Positions 16,195-25,072 of a stretch of 56,037 bases of DNA are shown here, one piece after another. Position numbers and translations under genes: made by a program. The notes under the pieces were generated by a model that saw only the letters and a list, made by a program, of their open reading frames with translations, did no database searches and was not told where the DNA came from. The first letter of the stretch is position 1. Each line of letters opens with the position of its first letter. Source of the DNA: CALVGQ01 sp964369385 (GTDB lineage: Bacteria; Bacillota_I; Bacilli_A; Erysipelotrichales; Erysipelotrichaceae); NCBI GenBank assembly GCA_964369385.1, contig CAYJEY010000014.1, positions 1 to 56,037 of the forward strand, in the 5' to 3' direction.

Positions 16195-17045
16195 TTGAAT
16201 ACTTTCTTTAAATAATGAAGAACACCGTGTTCATCATTTGTGATAGTCACATCGTCTGCGGCTGCTTTTACACTTTCCATCGCATTTCCCATGGCAACGC
16301 CACAGCCGGCGTTTTGAAGCATACTCAAATCATTTTCTCCATCACCAAAGGCAATGAATTTTTCAAGTGGAATATCTAAAATTTGACTCACTGTATTTAG
16401 TGCATGTCCTTTTGAATTTCCTTTGCGTATGACTTCCATCCAGTTTTCTGATACAAGTAAAATATCAAATTTATCAGCATACTTAGATTCGATGGCTTGT
16501 TTTAGTTTAAGTAAATATGGTAATGATCCAGCAAAACAAATTTTTCTTAAGTCTCGTACGACAGCTTTTTCAATGTGCTTAGTCGTGATAACAGTATGCG
16601 AGTGAACTTGCTTGAAAATCCAACGAGCACGCTTAAGTGTACGAATCAAGAAAAATAATCCATGCTTAAACCCAATGGATGCAATCGATTGGTAGTAAGA
16701 TTCATCGTTATCTACATAAATAATTAGTTTGTTTTGCTTAGCCATTGCAATTAAATCAAGTGAATCCTTGATAGAGAGACGTTCTCCTTCAATAAATTCA
16801 TTATTACTGAAGTTTAATATGGATTGTCCATTACAAGTAATTAAAAAACTACGATGCTCTTTTAGACATACTGTATTTACAATGTTTCTAAGACTAGTGG
16901 CGTTACGACCAGTTGCAATAATGACATGTTTGCCATTTTTTTGCAGTTGATGAAGAAACGCAATGGTTTCCTCAGATATAATTTGTGATTTAGGGAGCAA
17001 TGTTCCGTCTAAATCACATACGATGACATCAAAATCTTTATTCAT
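16191..17045 (-). CDS. Cof-type HAD-IIB phosphatase
   Basis: 284-aa sugar-phosphate or nucleotide phosphatase of the Cof subfamily. Motif I is DLDGTLL with the nucleophilic Asp, motif II the threonine in IATGRN, motif III the Lys in GNSKGHAL, and motif IV GDGENDLSML. The C2-type cap lies between about residues 85 and 200. ATG 17045 is favoured: GGAG lies 8 bases before it, whereas the GTG at 17054 abuts the RBS. It overlaps the stop of the upstream permease gene by 8 bases, so translation is coupled. Substrate unknown. Confidence 0.88.
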   Translation of the reverse strand: MNKDFDVIVCDLDGTLLPKSQIISEETIAFLHQLQKNGKHVIIATGRNATSLRNIVNTVCLKEHRSFLITCNGQSILNFSNNEFIEGERLSIKDSLDLIAMAKQNKLIIYVDNDESYYQSIASIGFKHGLFFLIRTLKRARWIFKQVHSHTVITTKHIEKAVVRDLRKICFAGSLPYLLKLKQAIESKYADKFDILLVSENWMEVIRKGNSKGHALNTVSQILDIPLEKFIAFGDGENDLSMLQNAGCGVAMGNAMESVKAAADDVTITNDEHGVLHYLKKVFK

Positions 17046-18252
17046 TTTCTTCACTCCATGTTATTGCACTTTTGCTTACTTGGTGTTTTTTTTGAATTAG
17101 ACACCAATTGATAAATTCTTTTACTAGTTTGTAAAGTAGAGCTGTTGTTGGAACGGCAATAATCATTCCACCAAAACCGAACAGTCCCCCAAACACAACA
17201 ATCGATAAGAGTGTCCATATTGCAGGAAGACCAACTGATTTACCAACTACTCTTGGATAAATTAAGTTTCCTTCAAGTTGTTGAACAACTTGGAAGAAAA
17301 CAATGAACCAAAATGCTTCTACTGGGTCAGTGGCAAGAATAAGTAATGCGCCAAACAACATTGCAATAGTAGGACCAAACATAGGAATAATGCTTGTCAC
17401 GGCAACGACAACACCAATCAAGATTTCATAGTTCTTACCAAGTCCAAAGAGAATCATTCCGGTATAGATAAGCAATCCGATGATACAGGCTTCTACAAGT
17501 TGACCAGCTACAAAATGAGAAAAGATTGTATTGGCATCATCACCTATATCAATGATTTTTTTAGAGACACGCGTAGGTAAAATGGCAACGATGATTTTTT
17601 TTAGTTGATATACGAATGTTTCTTTATCAGCCAATAAGTAAAGACTCATCATAAATCCTAAGAAGATTGTCCCAATTTCAACTGAAATGGCAACTGCATT
17701 TTGAACTACTGCACCACTAATTCCAGAGATAAGGGATGTAGCAGAGTTAAAGATGTTTTCAACATTTTTGGCAAGTGATGCATAAAAGTCTTCTACAATA
17801 TTTTCATTAAATTCGATTGAATAATCTTCGAAATTTATTGTTTCTAAGATATTGTTGATATAGTTAACGATGTTTTGAGTATAAGTTATCAAGTTATTAG
17901 AAAGTAAGACAATACTATCTACAACTTGTGGAACAACGATACTTAGCAAAATCATAATCAATATAATAAAGAAAATAATAGTAAGAAATGTTGCGATTGC
18001 ACGAGTTTGCTTTAAAACACGTGGACGTCCTTGAAAAAGTTTCCTCAAGAGAATCTCGATTCTCGACATAGGAATATTTAAGATATAGGCAAAACACACA
18101 GCATAAATAAATGATTTTGTTAAATCAAGGACAGATTGAAAGAAACTTTCAATTGTATCGATGCGAAACAAGATATATGCAGCAAATAAGATAATTCCAA
18201 TCAATATTAAGCGTGGTTTTATGTAATCACTTGTTTTTTGATTTATTTTCAT
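17038..18252 (-). CDS. AI-2E family transporter
   Basis: 404-aa membrane protein with about eight hydrophobic segments and the family blocks VVAVTSIIPMFGPTIA, QLEGNLIYPRVVGKSVGL and LFGFGGMIIAVPTTALL. The family was named for TqsA of E. coli, but members also move Na+ and other solutes, so the substrate is not defined. A stretch of about 90 residues between segments 3 and 4 is probably extracytoplasmic. It is the first gene of a two-gene operon with the HAD phosphatase. Confidence 0.88.
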   Translation of the reverse strand: MKINQKTSDYIKPRLILIGIILFAAYILFRIDTIESFFQSVLDLTKSFIYAVCFAYILNIPMSRIEILLRKLFQGRPRVLKQTRAIATFLTIIFFIILIMILLSIVVPQVVDSIVLLSNNLITYTQNIVNYINNILETINFEDYSIEFNENIVEDFYASLAKNVENIFNSATSLISGISGAVVQNAVAISVEIGTIFLGFMMSLYLLADKETFVYQLKKIIVAILPTRVSKKIIDIGDDANTIFSHFVAGQLVEACIIGLLIYTGMILFGLGKNYEILIGVVVAVTSIIPMFGPTIAMLFGALLILATDPVEAFWFIVFFQVVQQLEGNLIYPRVVGKSVGLPAIWTLLSIVVFGGLFGFGGMIIAVPTTALLYKLVKEFINWCLIQKKHQVSKSAITWSEENE

Positions 18253-18363
18253 AAAATGACTCCTTTATATAAAAATAGTACAATGATTAGGCGGAAAACA
18301 CAACAATTTGTGGTACTTTAAAAGTTGATGAAGTATAATAGTTAAGAATAAGGAGTTGGTGTA

Positions 18364-19551
18364 ATGAAAATTAAGTGTGCAATATTATTTGGTGGAGACA
18401 GTGTCGAACATGAGGTGAGTATTATCTCAGCGATTCAGGCGATGAATGCATGTGATAATGATAAGGTGGAGGTTATCCCTATCTATGTTTCTAAACAACG
18501 AGATTTCTATTATTTCAATGAAATTCCTGAAGTATCAGAGTTTAGTAACATGGAAGAAATGAAAAGAAATAGAGATAAAGTATGTTTGGTGCGAAAAGAT
18601 GGACATGTTGTAGTTGAGCCAATAAACAAAAGATTATTCCAAAAAACATACACTACATTAGATATTGCCATTCCTGTAATGCATGGGACAAATGGAGAAG
18701 ATGGATCTATTCAAGGGTTATTTGAGATGTTGAACCTACCATATGCGGGGTGCGATGTTGTGGCTGCGGGATGTGGACAAGATAAAGTAGTAATGAAGCA
18801 TATATTAGAAAATAGTGATATTCCTACAGTACCTTGGTGTTGGTTATATGCGCATGAATTTGAGCGAAATGAGCAAGATGTAGTTGCACGTATTGAGAAG
18901 TTAGGATATCCGGTAGTAATTAAACCAGCAACACTTGGCTCAAGTGTTGGGATTACAATAGCTAGATGTGAAGAAGATTTAAAATCAGCAATCAGTGAAT
19001 CAAGTCAATATGATCAAAAAATAATTGTGGAAAGCATGGTCCAAAATTTACGTGAAGTAAATGCTTCAGTATTAGGTGATATAACACAATCACAAGTAAG
19101 TGTGTTGGAAGAAGTAAGTAAAGAAGGTCATGAAATATTAGATTTTGAAAAGAAATATTTAAGTGGTGCTAAAGGGGCAAAAGGAACTAAGCCTACAAAA
19201 GGTGCTAGTAAGTCATCAGGTATGGCTTCAACCGCTAGAATTGTACCTGCACCAATTAGTGAGGAATTAACCAAAGAGATTCAAGAGTTAGCTTTAAAAA
19301 CATTTTCAGTGCTAGGGGCAAGTGGTGTGTGTCGTATCGACTTCATGATTGATAATCAGACGAACGAAGTCTTTGTGAATGAAATTAATACAATTCCGGG
19401 GTCACTGGCTTTCTATTTATGGCAAGAAACTGGAGTTGATTTTCCAAGCTTGATGGATCATTTAGTAAGGCAAGCAATTGATCGTCAGCGCCGACGTGAA
19501 AAGATGATTACTTCATTTGATTCGAATATTTTGGCAAGCTTCAAAAAGTAG
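18364..19551 (+). CDS. ddl: D-alanine--D-alanine ligase family protein
   Basis: 395-aa ATP-grasp enzyme expected to join two D-alanines for peptidoglycan. Motifs include the N-terminal LFGGDSVEHEVSI, MHGTNGEDGSIQGLFE, the lysine strand VVIKPATLGSSVGI, and the metal and product site FVNEINTIPGS. The protein is longer than most Ddl enzymes partly because of a Gly/Ala/Lys/Ser-rich stretch at about residues 268-288 (GAKGAKGTKPTKG and onward), in the flexible omega-loop region after the DFEKKY motif. AGGAG precedes the ATG. It is followed at 13 bases by the asparaginase-like gene. Confidence 0.9.
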   Translation: MKIKCAILFGGDSVEHEVSIISAIQAMNACDNDKVEVIPIYVSKQRDFYYFNEIPEVSEFSNMEEMKRNRDKVCLVRKDGHVVVEPINKRLFQKTYTTLDIAIPVMHGTNGEDGSIQGLFEMLNLPYAGCDVVAAGCGQDKVVMKHILENSDIPTVPWCWLYAHEFERNEQDVVARIEKLGYPVVIKPATLGSSVGITIARCEEDLKSAISESSQYDQKIIVESMVQNLREVNASVLGDITQSQVSVLEEVSKEGHEILDFEKKYLSGAKGAKGTKPTKGASKSSGMASTARIVPAPISEELTKEIQELALKTFSVLGASGVCRIDFMIDNQTNEVFVNEINTIPGSLAFYLWQETGVDFPSLMDHLVRQAIDRQRRREKMITSFDSNILASFKK

Positions 19552-19564
19552 AAGAGGTAAAAAC

Positions 19565-20518
19565 ATGATGTGGGGAATTATTGCAACATGGAGAATGGCA
19601 AAAGAGGGCTGCGAAAAAGCAGCTCTTCTTTTAAATCAGAATGTAAGTGCAAAAGAGGCAATCATAGAGGCAATTTGTGATGTTGAAGATAATCCTTACT
19701 ATAAATCAGTTGGTTATGGTGGATTACCCAATGAGCAACAAGTCGTTGAATTAGATGCTTCGTTTATGGATGGAGATACACTTTCATTCGGTGCTGTAGG
19801 TGCAATCCAAGATTTTGCCAATCCGATTAAAATTGCTGCAAAGTTAAGTGAGGAAGATGTAAACTGCTTTTTAGTAGGACGTGGAGCAAGTGAATATGCT
19901 AAAAGATATCATTTTGAAGAGAAGTGTATGTTGAGTGATCGAGCGAGTGCTTACTATCGTAAACGAATTAAAGAGATGAACCAAGAACTAATTCCTTACA
20001 ATGGTCATGATACTGTGGGGATGGTGAATTTAGATACTCGAGGTTCAATGTGCGCGGCAACGAGCACAAGTGGATTATTCATGAAAAAATCTGGACGTTT
20101 AGGCGATTCACCAATAATCGGATCAGGTTTTTATGTAGATAGTGAAGTAGGTGGTGCAAGCACTACGGGGTTAGGTGAGGATTTAATGAAAGGGTGCATC
20201 TCATATGAAGTCGTGAGAAAAATGTCTCAAGGTAAATTGCCACAAGCCGCGTGTGAAGAAGCGATAGTTGAACTTCAAGAAAAGCTCATAAAAAGAAGGG
20301 GTAAGGTTGGTGACTTATCAATTGTAGCTATGAATCGACAAGGAGAGTGGGGGGGTGCTTCCACGCTTGAACAATTTTCATTTGTCGTGGCAACAAAAAA
20401 AGAACCACTACAAGTATACTTGTGCCAACGAACTAATGGAAAATTCTCTCATGAAGTAGCAAGTGATGCATGGTTAGAAGAATACATGAGTTCACGTATG
20501 AGACCAATAGAGGAGTAG
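19565..20518 (+). CDS. N4-(beta-N-acetylglucosaminyl)-L-asparaginase / isoaspartyl peptidase family
   Basis: 317-aa N-terminal-nucleophile hydrolase. The precursor is expected to cut itself before the threonine of HDTVGMV (about residue 150), freeing that threonine as nucleophile. GSGFYVDSEVGGAS and the TGLGEDLMK block of the beta subunit are both present. There is no signal peptide, so it is probably cytosolic. Likely reactions are hydrolysis of GlcNAc-asparagine or of beta-aspartyl peptides; which one cannot be told. ATG 19565 has GAAGAGGT upstream. It sits between ddl and cls in a tight plus-strand run. Confidence 0.85.
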   Translation: MMWGIIATWRMAKEGCEKAALLLNQNVSAKEAIIEAICDVEDNPYYKSVGYGGLPNEQQVVELDASFMDGDTLSFGAVGAIQDFANPIKIAAKLSEEDVNCFLVGRGASEYAKRYHFEEKCMLSDRASAYYRKRIKEMNQELIPYNGHDTVGMVNLDTRGSMCAATSTSGLFMKKSGRLGDSPIIGSGFYVDSEVGGASTTGLGEDLMKGCISYEVVRKMSQGKLPQAACEEAIVELQEKLIKRRGKVGDLSIVAMNRQGEWGGASTLEQFSFVVATKKEPLQVYLCQRTNGKFSHEVASDAWLEEYMSSRMRPIEE

Positions 20519-20526
20519 GTGAAAAT

Positions 20527-22059
20527 ATGAAAAAAATAAAAACACATTTAGTATTGCGAGCCATTCTGATTTTAATTACGTTTGTGATCCAGTTTGGTAT
20601 TTACTTTTGGGGAGTAACATCGCATGGAGACTTTTCGATAATATTTAGTTTCTTCTTGTTTTTTCTAAGTTTTTCAAGCGCGTTAATCATACTTACAAAA
20701 GATATGTATTCAGAGTATAAACTCGCTTGGATTATTTTCTTCTTGTTAGTGCCCATTGCAGGGGGACTTGTTTACTTAATGTATGGGCGAGTGAGTATAC
20801 CTAAACGTAAACTGAAATTACACCAAGCGATTGAGAAGCAAATTGATGAGGCAGTAGAAAAACTTCATCGAAAAGAAGTGGAACAACTCATTGATGACGC
20901 TGCTGCAACTCGACAATCACTTTATTTAAAATTGAGAGGAAAAGCACCAGCCTTTACCAATACAACGACAAAATATTACCCATTAGGAGAAGAGATGTTA
21001 AAGGGAATGTTAGTTGAACTTGAAAAAGCAGAAAAATTCATTTTCATGGAGTATTTCATCATTGAGCAAGGTGAAATGTGGAACTCGATTGAGGAAATAC
21101 TAATTAAAAAGGCGAAGCAAGGTTTAGATGTACGTTTGATGTATGACGATTTAGGGTGTATCTTAACACTTCCAGCAGACTTTGAATCGAGGCTAAATAA
21201 ACTAGGAGTTAAGGTGCATGTCTTTAGTAAATTCACTCATGTATTTAACACTGAATTTAATCATCGAGATCATCGTAAAATTTGTGTAATCGATGGAAAT
21301 GTAGGATTCACTGGTGGTGTTAATTTGGCAGATGAATACATCAATGGAATCATCAAGCATGGACACTGGAAAGATACGGCAATCAAGCTTGAAGGAGCGG
21401 CTGTATATAGTTTAACTATTATGTTTTTATCGATGTGGACAAGTTGCACTGGGAAAAGTGAAGTTTATGAAAACTATGCGCCAACTAAAACTGTGGTCGC
21501 TTCTGGTATTGTACAACCATTCTCGGATTCACCTTTCGATGATGAGCCAACGGGTGAAATTTGTTATATGAGTATATTAAACACATCAAGAGATTATGTT
21601 TATATCACAACACCATACTTAATTATAAGTAGGGAAATGATGGTCTCCTTAATTAGTGCAGCAAAATCATCTGTGGATGTTCGGATTATGTTACCTTATG
21701 TACCAGATAAAAAATATGTGCATTTCTTGTCTCGATCTTACTATGCCTCTCTAATTGAAGCAGGGGTTAAAATCTATGAATACACGCCAGGCTTTGTGCA
21801 TTCTAAAATGTTTGTATCAGATGATAAGACAGCTGTCATTGGAACAATTAACTTAGATTATCGTAGTCTATGCTTGCACTATGAATGTGGCGTGTGGACG
21901 TATAAAACACCACTAGTAGATGAGATTAAACAAGATTTCTTGGAAACTTTAAAGTTCTGCCATGAAGTGAAGCTCGAAGAAACGGTAGCTAAGAAAAAAT
22001 TATCTTGGCTGATGTTAGCATACTTAGCGGTGCTTAGAACACTTGCTCCATTGATGTAA
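20527..22059 (+). CDS. cls: Cardiolipin synthase (phospholipase D family)
   Basis: 510-aa membrane enzyme that joins two phosphatidylglycerols into cardiolipin. Two or three N-terminal membrane segments (residues 5-90) are followed by two HKD motifs: HRKICVID at about 249-256 and HSKMFVSDDKTAVIG near residue 414. ATG 20527 has AGGAGTAGGTG just before it; the upstream in-frame extension overlaps the preceding gene. It starts 8 bases after the asparaginase stop and may share its transcript. No terminator was seen, but deoD has its own promoter. Confidence 0.92.
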   Translation: MKKIKTHLVLRAILILITFVIQFGIYFWGVTSHGDFSIIFSFFLFFLSFSSALIILTKDMYSEYKLAWIIFFLLVPIAGGLVYLMYGRVSIPKRKLKLHQAIEKQIDEAVEKLHRKEVEQLIDDAAATRQSLYLKLRGKAPAFTNTTTKYYPLGEEMLKGMLVELEKAEKFIFMEYFIIEQGEMWNSIEEILIKKAKQGLDVRLMYDDLGCILTLPADFESRLNKLGVKVHVFSKFTHVFNTEFNHRDHRKICVIDGNVGFTGGVNLADEYINGIIKHGHWKDTAIKLEGAAVYSLTIMFLSMWTSCTGKSEVYENYAPTKTVVASGIVQPFSDSPFDDEPTGEICYMSILNTSRDYVYITTPYLIISREMMVSLISAAKSSVDVRIMLPYVPDKKYVHFLSRSYYASLIEAGVKIYEYTPGFVHSKMFVSDDKTAVIGTINLDYRSLCLHYECGVWTYKTPLVDEIKQDFLETLKFCHEVKLEETVAKKKLSWLMLAYLAVLRTLAPLM

Positions 22060-22065
22060 ATCATA

Positions 22066-22094
22066 TTCACAGAAAATAATGTGTATGCTATAAT
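22066..22094 (+). promoter_or_regulatory. deoD promoter
   Basis: TTCACA (22066-22071), 17-bp spacer, TATAAT (22089-22094) with an extended TG at 22086-22087. Confidence 0.75.
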
Positions 22095-22122
22095 TAGAAA
22101 TAGGAAAAGAAGGAGGACTATT

Positions 22123-22836
22123 ATGTCAACACCACATAACGCAGCCGAAAAAGGCCAAATCGCAAAAACAGTATTAATGCCAGGAGATCCACTTCGTGCG
22201 AAGTTTATTGCGGAAACATTTTTAGAAAATCCAGTTGAATTTAATACAGTTAGAAATATGTTTGGATACACTGGTACATACAATGGAAAAGAAGTTTCTG
22301 TAATGGGATCAGGAATGGGAATGCCAAGTATTGGGATTTACTCATATGAATTATATGCATTTTACGGAGTAGAAAATATCATTCGTATCGGTTCTGCTGG
22401 AGGATATACAGCAGATATGAAATTATACGATGTTGTCTTAGCTACAAAAGCTTTCAGTGAATCAACATTTGCAAAAGTTCAAGGCGGACATGAAGGAAAA
22501 ACGCTTGAACCATCTGCGGAGCTAAATGAAAAATTGGAAAAAGCAGCTGATAAATTAGGAATTCCTGTTGTAAAAACATGCATTCACTCATCAGATGTAT
22601 TCTACCGTAGTGGTGAAAATACATATTTAAATGAATTAGTAAATGAACATGGTTGCCAATGTGTAGAAATGGAAAGTTTTGCACTATTCGCAAATGCTAA
22701 GTCATTAGGTAAAAATGCAGCTTGTTTATTAACGATTTCTGATAACTTAGTTACTCATGAACTAACTACAGCTGAAGAAAGACAAAATAGTTTCACAAAT
22801 ATGATGAAAATCGCACTAGAAGTAGCAGCTGAATAA
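22123..22836 (+). CDS. deoD: Purine-nucleoside phosphorylase, DeoD type
   Basis: 237-aa enzyme of purine salvage that splits purine (deoxy)nucleosides with phosphate into base and (deoxy)ribose-1-phosphate, normally a hexamer. Family blocks include the N-terminal STPHNAAEKGQIAKTVLMPGDP, GSGMGMPS, IRIGSAGGY and the VEMESFALF strand. Asp in SDNL is the usual catalytic residue. Length is standard. AAGGAGG precedes ATG 22123. Single gene with its own promoter and terminator. Confidence 0.95.
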   Translation: MSTPHNAAEKGQIAKTVLMPGDPLRAKFIAETFLENPVEFNTVRNMFGYTGTYNGKEVSVMGSGMGMPSIGIYSYELYAFYGVENIIRIGSAGGYTADMKLYDVVLATKAFSESTFAKVQGGHEGKTLEPSAELNEKLEKAADKLGIPVVKTCIHSSDVFYRSGENTYLNELVNEHGCQCVEMESFALFANAKSLGKNAACLLTISDNLVTHELTTAEERQNSFTNMMKIALEVAAE

Positions 22837-22846
22837 ATTAATCAAG

Positions 22847-22872
22847 CCATCGTAAATTTACGGTGGTTTTCA
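22847..22872 (+). terminator. Rho-independent terminator of deoD
   Basis: Palindromic stem ccatcgtaaa / tttacggtgg (22847-22866) followed by tttt. Confidence 0.8.
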
Positions 22873-22901
22873 TTTTCTGCAAAAAATATAAATCATCTCC
22901 A

Positions 22902-22920
22902 TGATATACTTATAAGTATA
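22902..22920 (+). promoter_or_regulatory. Extended -10 with an overlapping 16-bp palindrome
   Basis: TGATATACT (22902-22910) looks like an extended -10 element. It overlaps a perfect 16-bp palindrome, tatacttataagtata, at 22905-22920, a candidate operator for the oxidoreductase/peptidase pair downstream. Confidence 0.5.
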
Positions 22921-22942
22921 GTGAAAAAGGGGAGGATTAGAG

Positions 22943-23767
22943 ATGAATGAAGCAAAAGCAAAAGAATTGATTGAAACTGGACGAAATTTCATGAAGTTTA
23001 GCCATGAAGATGAGTTTGGTGACTATCAGTCAGACCAAGTACTAAAGAAACCACAACCACCACTTACCAAAAGTGCAATGAGTAATGAAATTATTGATTT
23101 AGATAAAAGTTTCGATGATTTAGCTATCACGAAGGATATCACAAGTATTTTTAGAGAAAGAAAAAGCTCACGTGTTTATACAATGGAAAACATGACAAAA
23201 CTGCAATTGAGTTATTTATTATGGGCAAGCCAAGGTGTAAAAGATATTCGTGGAAAATCATATGCTACAATTCGAACTGTACCATCAGGTGGTGCTCGTC
23301 ATGGTTTTGAAACTTACCTTGCGATACGAGATATTGAGGGGATTAAACCAGGAGTTTATCAATATGTTGCCCTGACTCATCAGTTGGCTAGAATTGATGA
23401 TTTAGTAGATTGGGATGAAAAAATTGCTCCATCACTTGTTGGACAAACATGGGCAAATAAGGCTAATGTAGTTTTTTATTGGTCATTTGTAGCTTATCGT
23501 TGCGAATGGCGCTATGGAATTCATGCTCACCGCCCAGCAATGATTGATGCAGGACATATTGGCCAAAATTTATATTTAGCATGTGCTGCATTAAATCTAG
23601 GTACATGTGCTATTGCAGCTTTTGATACTAAATTATGTAATGAGTTATTTCAACTTGATGGTGAAGAAGAATTTATGGTCTATGCTTCACCGGTAGGAAC
23701 AATTGCGATACAAGATTCGCAAAAAGAAAAAGCATTTTATCAATTTGTTGAAGATGAAGGGTTATAG
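22943..23767 (+). CDS. SagB/ThcOx-type nitroreductase-fold oxidoreductase
   Basis: 274-aa FMN-dependent nitroreductase-fold protein of the SagB/ThcOx group. Evidence is FRERKSSRVYT, the LSYLLWASQGV helix, RTVPSGGARHGFETYLA and the C-terminal AGHIGQNLYLACAALNLGTCAIAAFD. In toxin clusters such proteins oxidise azolines to azoles, but many solitary copies exist and no cyclodehydratase or precursor peptide gene is visible here. GGGGAGGA precedes ATG 22943. The M28 peptidase gene follows after 9 bases, so they are probably co-expressed. Role unknown. Confidence 0.85.
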   Translation: MNEAKAKELIETGRNFMKFSHEDEFGDYQSDQVLKKPQPPLTKSAMSNEIIDLDKSFDDLAITKDITSIFRERKSSRVYTMENMTKLQLSYLLWASQGVKDIRGKSYATIRTVPSGGARHGFETYLAIRDIEGIKPGVYQYVALTHQLARIDDLVDWDEKIAPSLVGQTWANKANVVFYWSFVAYRCEWRYGIHAHRPAMIDAGHIGQNLYLACAALNLGTCAIAAFDTKLCNELFQLDGEEEFMVYASPVGTIAIQDSQKEKAFYQFVEDEGL

Positions 23768-23776
23768 GAGAAAACA

Positions 23777-25033
23777 ATGAAAAATATCGGGCAATTTCAA
23801 TATGATTTCGTAGAAAAACTAAGTTTCTTACGTTATGGAGGAACAAAGGATGAATTAAAAGCTGCAAATATTATTCAAGATACAATTACACAAATTAAGG
23901 GTACATCTAAGATTGAGGAATTTGAAATTCCAGCATTCAATATTGACTCTGCAAAAGTAACATGCAATGGTAAAGAAATTCCCTGCATTGGGATTGGAAG
24001 AAGTGGAAATTTAGTACCAACTACATTAGATTTATTATATGTAGATGATTGTGATGTAGCTACATTTCCTCAACATGGGGATTTATCGAACACTGCATTA
24101 ATGATAAATGAGCTTACTTTTGACAACTATAAGTTGATTTGTGAGAAAAAACCAGCAGCATTCATTTTACTATGTGGAAAATATTATGAAGATGAGACAA
24201 ATTCTGATTTTGTCCCAAGATCACTTCGAGATATGTTTCTTAAGTTTGGACAAATTCCTGGCTTTCAAATCCGTACTAAATTTGGAATGGAACTTGTTGA
24301 AAAGGGAGTAGATAAAATCACGCTGGAACTAAACCAAACTGAATTTACTAATACATCGAGAAATGTTGTATCAGTTGTCGAAGGAAGTGAAAAAAATGAT
24401 GAAATCATTGTTCTTACAGGACATTATGATAGTGTTTTAGTAGGTACTGGATCATGGGATAATGCAACTGGCTCATCAACATTACTTGGTTTATATGATT
24501 ACTTCCTTACTCATCAGCCAAAGAGAACACTTTACTTTGTGTGGTGTGGAAGTGAGGAACAAGGTTTACTTGGAAGTAAAGCATTTATTGAACAACATGA
24601 AGACTTAATAGATAAAATCAAAGTGTGTTTCAACTTTGATATGAATGGGACAATACTAGGACCAAACATGATCTTTGTCACTGGGAAACAAGAAGTAGAA
24701 ACATTTGTAAAACAATTCTGCAATGAGCAGGGATTCTTAGCGAAAACACGCTTAATGGTTCACTCAAGTGATTCTGCGCCATTTGCTGATCGAGGTATTC
24801 CGGGGATTGGAATTAGTCGTGGTTCTAAGCAACATGAAATCCATACACGTCATGATGTAATGAGACCATTATGTCCAAAAGAGCTAGGAAAACTAACACA
24901 GTTTGCATCATCAATGATTGAGCGCGTTGCCAACAGTGTAAAAGTGCCTGTAGAACTTGGTATGAGTGATGACATTAGAAAGCAATTAGATAAGTACTTC
25001 AAAAAAGAAGAAGCAAAAAAAGAAGAGAAATAA
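23777..25033 (+). CDS. M28-family zinc aminopeptidase
   Basis: 418-aa metallopeptidase. Zinc ligands and catalytic residues read in order: GHYDSV (His, catalytic Asp), SWDNATG (bridging Asp), GSEEQGLLGS (catalytic Glu pair), NFDMNG (Asp) and EIHTRHD (His). Residues of about 70-180 form a PA-domain-like insertion between the two halves. There is no signal peptide, so it probably trims peptides in the cytosol. The C-terminus is a lysine/glutamate-rich tail. It is the second gene after the SagB-type oxidoreductase and ends at a strong terminator. Confidence 0.88.
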   Translation: MKNIGQFQYDFVEKLSFLRYGGTKDELKAANIIQDTITQIKGTSKIEEFEIPAFNIDSAKVTCNGKEIPCIGIGRSGNLVPTTLDLLYVDDCDVATFPQHGDLSNTALMINELTFDNYKLICEKKPAAFILLCGKYYEDETNSDFVPRSLRDMFLKFGQIPGFQIRTKFGMELVEKGVDKITLELNQTEFTNTSRNVVSVVEGSEKNDEIIVLTGHYDSVLVGTGSWDNATGSSTLLGLYDYFLTHQPKRTLYFVWCGSEEQGLLGSKAFIEQHEDLIDKIKVCFNFDMNGTILGPNMIFVTGKQEVETFVKQFCNEQGFLAKTRLMVHSSDSAPFADRGIPGIGISRGSKQHEIHTRHDVMRPLCPKELGKLTQFASSMIERVANSVKVPVELGMSDDIRKQLDKYFKKEEAKKEEK

Positions 25034-25038
25034 AAAAC

Positions 25039-25068
25039 GGCGTTGTACAAAGGTACAGCGCCATTCAT
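25039..25068 (+). terminator. Rho-independent terminator
   Basis: Strong 10-bp stem ggcgttgtac (25039-25048) / gtacagcgcc (25053-25062), loop aaag, then a weak T-rich tract. It lies between convergent genes. Confidence 0.8.
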
Positions 25069-25072
25069 ATTT

